From JAHDBG01 sp963922685 (GTDB taxonomy: Bacteria > Pseudomonadota > Gammaproteobacteria > Chromatiales > Chromatiaceae), in contig CAWUJM010000018.1 of assembly GCA_963922685.1 (NCBI GenBank), positions 1 to 33,496 of the forward strand: a stretch of DNA of 33,496 bases, in the 5' to 3' direction. The position numbers and the translations under genes are program-made. This document shows positions 31,047 to 33,496 of the stretch, one piece after another (position 1 is the stretch's first letter; each line of letters opens with the position of its first letter). A model generated the notes under the pieces. It saw only the letters and a program-made list of their open reading frames with translations, made no database searches and was not told where the DNA came from.

Positions 31047-31781
31047 CTAACGTTGAATCAGCCGTTTCATATCAACGACTGCCTGCGCCAGACCACAGAA
31101 TAATGCACGCGAAATAATCGCATGCCCGATATTAAATTCAACAATGTGCGGAATGCGCGCAATGGCCCGGACATTGTGATAGTCCAGACCATGCCCGACA
31201 TTCATCTGCAGCCCCAGGCTATGCCCGTACAGCACCGCCTGCTCAATCCGTGCCAGTTCATCTGCCTGCACAGATGGCTGACGGGATGAGGCATAGTGTC
31301 CGGTATGAATCTCAACCATCGGCACACCCACCTGGTGTGCTGCCTCAATCTGTTTTACATCCGGATCAATGAATAAAGACACGCGGATATCAGCTGCTGC
31401 CAGGTGAGCGCAATAATCTGTCAGAAATTCGACCTGACTGATCACATCCAGTCCACCTTCGGTGGTCAGTTCTTCACGTTTTTCCGGCACCAGGCAACAG
31501 GTCTGCGTCTGTATCTCACACGCAATCTGCTGCATCTCCTCAGTTGCTGCCATTTCCAGGTTCATATGCGTCTGCAGACAACAGGCGAGCGCATACACAT
31601 CACGTTCCTGAATATGCCGCCGGTCTTCGCGCAGATGCAGCGTAATCGCGTCAGCTCCTGCCTGCTCCGCCAGCAATGCTGCCTGCACCGGCTCAGGATA
31701 ACGAGTATTACCGCGTACCTCTCGTATTGTCGCAACATGGTCAATATTCACGCCTAACTGTGGCCCGGGCTCCGACATCAT
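31047..31781 (-). CDS. pdxJ: Pyridoxine 5'-phosphate synthase
   Basis: 244 residues. PdxJ condenses 1-deoxyxylulose 5-phosphate with aminoacetone 3-phosphate in vitamin B6 synthesis. Family blocks are LGVNIDHVATIREVRGNTRYPEPV, AGADAITLHLREDRRHI, CCLVPEKREELTTEGGLDV and VEIHTGHYA. NVGHGLDYHNV and VEFNIGHAIISRAL complete the set. It lies 37 bp behind ilvA. The product PLP is the cofactor of both neighbours IlvA and CysM, a sensible grouping. Confidence 0.97.
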   Translation of the reverse strand: MMSEPGPQLGVNIDHVATIREVRGNTRYPEPVQAALLAEQAGADAITLHLREDRRHIQERDVYALACCLQTHMNLEMAATEEMQQIACEIQTQTCCLVPEKREELTTEGGLDVISQVEFLTDYCAHLAAADIRVSLFIDPDVKQIEAAHQVGVPMVEIHTGHYASSRQPSVQADELARIEQAVLYGHSLGLQMNVGHGLDYHNVRAIARIPHIVEFNIGHAIISRALFCGLAQAVVDMKRLIQR

Positions 31782-31818
31782 ACCAACATCCGTAAAATCT
31801 CAAATTGTGCCATCTTTG

Positions 31819-33354
31819 TCATATCCGGCCAGACAGTCCACCCTGCGCAAACAAACGGTAGGCCGGGTTATCCGTTTCATCCACAACGTCATATCCGGCC
31901 TGCAGCATGGCTGCTGCAAAATCATGTTGCGCCGGTGCAGGCAACTGAATACCGACCAGTACGCGACCATAGGCCGCACCATGATTGCGATAATGAAACA
32001 GACTGATATTCCAGCGGTCGCTCAGACCGGATAAAAAGTCCGGCAGTGCGCCGGGACGTTCCGGAAAAGTAAACCGATAGACGCGTTCATCCGCCACCTG
32101 TGGTGCGGCGCCGCCAACCATATGGCGGATATGCGATCTGGCCACTTCGTTACCGGTCATATCCACGACCGTATACCCCTGCGCCTGCAACCCGCCGACT
32201 AAGCGGACGACATCGTCTTTACCCGGTGTCACAGTTACCCCGCAGAATACCTGCGCAGCTTGCTGGTCTGCATAACGATAATTAAATTCGGTGATGTTGT
32301 GCGTATTCAGTGCCCGGCAGAATTGCAGAAAACTGCCTGGCTGTTCCGGGATCTGAACTGCCAGCAGGGCCTCTCGCTGCTCACCCACTTCCGTCCGCTC
32401 ACCGACATGACGCAACCGCTCGAAATTGATGTTGGCCCCACTCAGGATCGCGATCAATGTCTGATCCTGCAGGGGATGCTGTGCCAGATAACGACTGATG
32501 CCGGCTACCGCCAGGGCACCAGCTGGTTCAGCAACTGTACGGGTGTCTTCAAAGATTGCCTTGATTGCAGCACAAATCTGATCCGTGCTGACCAGAATTA
32601 CCTCATCCACCCGTTCTTTTGCCACCCGAAAGGTTTCCGTACCGATCTGTTGTACTGCCACACCGTCAGCAAATAACCCGACCTGACCCAGACGAACGGG
32701 CTCACCTGCTGCCAATGCCCGATGCAGGGTTGGCGCGTCCTCCGGCTCCACGCCGATAATCTTAACTTCAGGCCGGATCTGTCTGATAAAGGCGGCGATG
32801 CCAGCAATCAGCCCGCCACCACCGACCGGCACAAAAATCGCTGCGATCGGATCCATATGCTGACGTACAATCTCTGCGCCAATTGTACCCTGCCCGGCGA
32901 TCACCGCCGGGTCATCAAACGGATGAATAAAGCTGAGCTGTTGTGCTGCCACCTGCTGCCGTGCAAACTGATCTGCCTGGTCATACGTATCACCGTGCAG
33001 GATCACCTTCCCACCGAGACGACGGACATTATCCACCTTGATACCCGGCGTGGTGCCCGGCATCACAATCGTGGTGGGCACCTGCAGGCGATGCCCGGCC
33101 AGCGCTACCCCCTGCGCATGATTACCAGCCGAAGCCGCAATCACACCCCGTGCCTGATCAGCAGCGTCCAGGCCATAGATCTTGTTATACGCACCACGCA
33201 GCTTGAACGAAAAGACCGGTTGCTCATCTTCACGCTTGAGCAGGATCCGGTTATTGAGCCGCTGACTGAGCCGGGATGCCAGAGTCAGCGCAGACTCACG
33301 TGCCACATCATAGACCCGGGCACGTAAAATATGATCCACATAACGATCTGCCAT
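31819..33354 (-). CDS. ilvA: Threonine ammonia-lyase (biosynthetic threonine dehydratase)
   Basis: 511 residues from ATG 33354 (MADRYVDHILRARVYD). A TTG at 33384 would add ten unlikely residues. This PLP enzyme makes 2-oxobutanoate from threonine, the first step to isoleucine. The PLP Lys lies in VFSFKLRGAYNK. IAASAGNHAQGVALA and PVGGGGLIAG follow. The C-terminal half has two ACT-like regulatory regions (about 325-400 and 420-500), each with ERPGAL or EQPGSF, as in isoleucine-sensitive IlvA. It is the first gene of the leftward run. Confidence 0.97.
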   Translation of the reverse strand: MADRYVDHILRARVYDVARESALTLASRLSQRLNNRILLKREDEQPVFSFKLRGAYNKIYGLDAADQARGVIAASAGNHAQGVALAGHRLQVPTTIVMPGTTPGIKVDNVRRLGGKVILHGDTYDQADQFARQQVAAQQLSFIHPFDDPAVIAGQGTIGAEIVRQHMDPIAAIFVPVGGGGLIAGIAAFIRQIRPEVKIIGVEPEDAPTLHRALAAGEPVRLGQVGLFADGVAVQQIGTETFRVAKERVDEVILVSTDQICAAIKAIFEDTRTVAEPAGALAVAGISRYLAQHPLQDQTLIAILSGANINFERLRHVGERTEVGEQREALLAVQIPEQPGSFLQFCRALNTHNITEFNYRYADQQAAQVFCGVTVTPGKDDVVRLVGGLQAQGYTVVDMTGNEVARSHIRHMVGGAAPQVADERVYRFTFPERPGALPDFLSGLSDRWNISLFHYRNHGAAYGRVLVGIQLPAPAQHDFAAAMLQAGYDVVDETDNPAYRLFAQGGLSGRI

Positions 33355-33384
33355 ACCGGCACCTGCAAACACAACCAACAGCAA

Positions 33385-33496
33385 TATCCGGAGTCAGTGT
33401 ACCATAGCCTTTACGCTCTCTGCCTGAGCGTTTTGGGCACACCAGCAATTCCCGCTGAAAAGTTGGTTGAGCGTCGCGAAGTGGTTTTTGAGGCGT
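33385..33496. other. Upstream region of ilvA at the window edge
   Basis: An extended -10 for ilvA may be TGGTACACT on the minus strand (hexamer TACACT complement of 33396-33401). No good -35 was found. A 6-bp hairpin ACGCTC/GAGCGT (33413-33418, 33426-33431) followed by TTTT is seen on the plus strand. An open frame runs rightward off the edge, but no start with a ribosome site supports a gene. Confidence 0.25.

Noticed and set aside
33397..33496. Rightward open frame at the right edge as the start of a new gene
   Set aside because: Only about 33 codons are visible, the start would be a GTG with a poorly spaced ribosome site, and it overlaps the likely ilvA promoter.

Overview
The window looks like a chromosomal segment of a gammaproteobacterium. 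Supporting signs are the yibN-secB-gpsA order, SspB with its ClpX-binding tail, Fpr, YgfZ, LolD, RNase I-type T2 nuclease and a long IlvA with two ACT-like regions. Nothing in the sequence fixes a genus. It joins a mobile/defence-rich left part (1-13100) to a housekeeping right part, and short palindromic elements are scattered through both.

Left part. A CRISPR array (36-bp repeats, 30-bp spacers) enters from the left edge and ends at 253. It is followed by a terminator-like hairpin and then by a leftward cas9-cas1-cas2 operon. This is a minimal type II-C system with a Cas9 of 1078 residues, Neisseria-like in layout. Each repeat ends in an extended -10 box, so each spacer probably has its own promoter. 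A complete tracrRNA gene (promoter, anti-repeat, nexus hairpin, intrinsic terminator) lies at about 6038-6160, rightward. A second, degenerate copy of its anti-repeat lies at 5376-5420 next to the cas9 promoter. Between the copies are a relB-like antitoxin gene, a truncated yafQ/relE-like toxin and a tiny ORF. A run of ten G (C on the cas9 strand) sits between plausible -35 and -10 boxes of cas9, which suggests slippage-controlled expression. Then come yibN-secB-gpsA-ygfZ-lolD and a convergent hsdM-hsdS pair with no hsdR in view.

Middle part. A rightward A-type cytochrome c oxidase cluster (coxB with fused cytochrome c, coxA, ctaG, coxC) is interrupted by a 213-bp MITE-like element and an Rpn-family nuclease-like gene. 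It is followed by a small RRM RNA-binding protein, an ammonium transporter with a good sigma-54 promoter, and a secreted RNase T2.

Right part. bioD leads leftward into two periplasmic peptidoglycan-trimming enzymes that resemble the Helicobacter/Campylobacter cell-shape pair Csd6/Pgp2 and Csd4/Pgp1. After a tRNA-Thr(CGT) come divergent dcd and fpr. A tight leftward run ilvA-pdxJ-cysM-hisS-dapB-sspB closes the window.

Two families of small non-autonomous repeats occur. Family X (about 213 bp) is at 6177 and 16180. Family P (palindromic, 100-250 bp, five copies) is at 9400, 20713, 21936, 25674 and 27493. They mostly sit just behind stop codons. One P copy supplies an in-frame N-terminal extension to the lolD reading frame.
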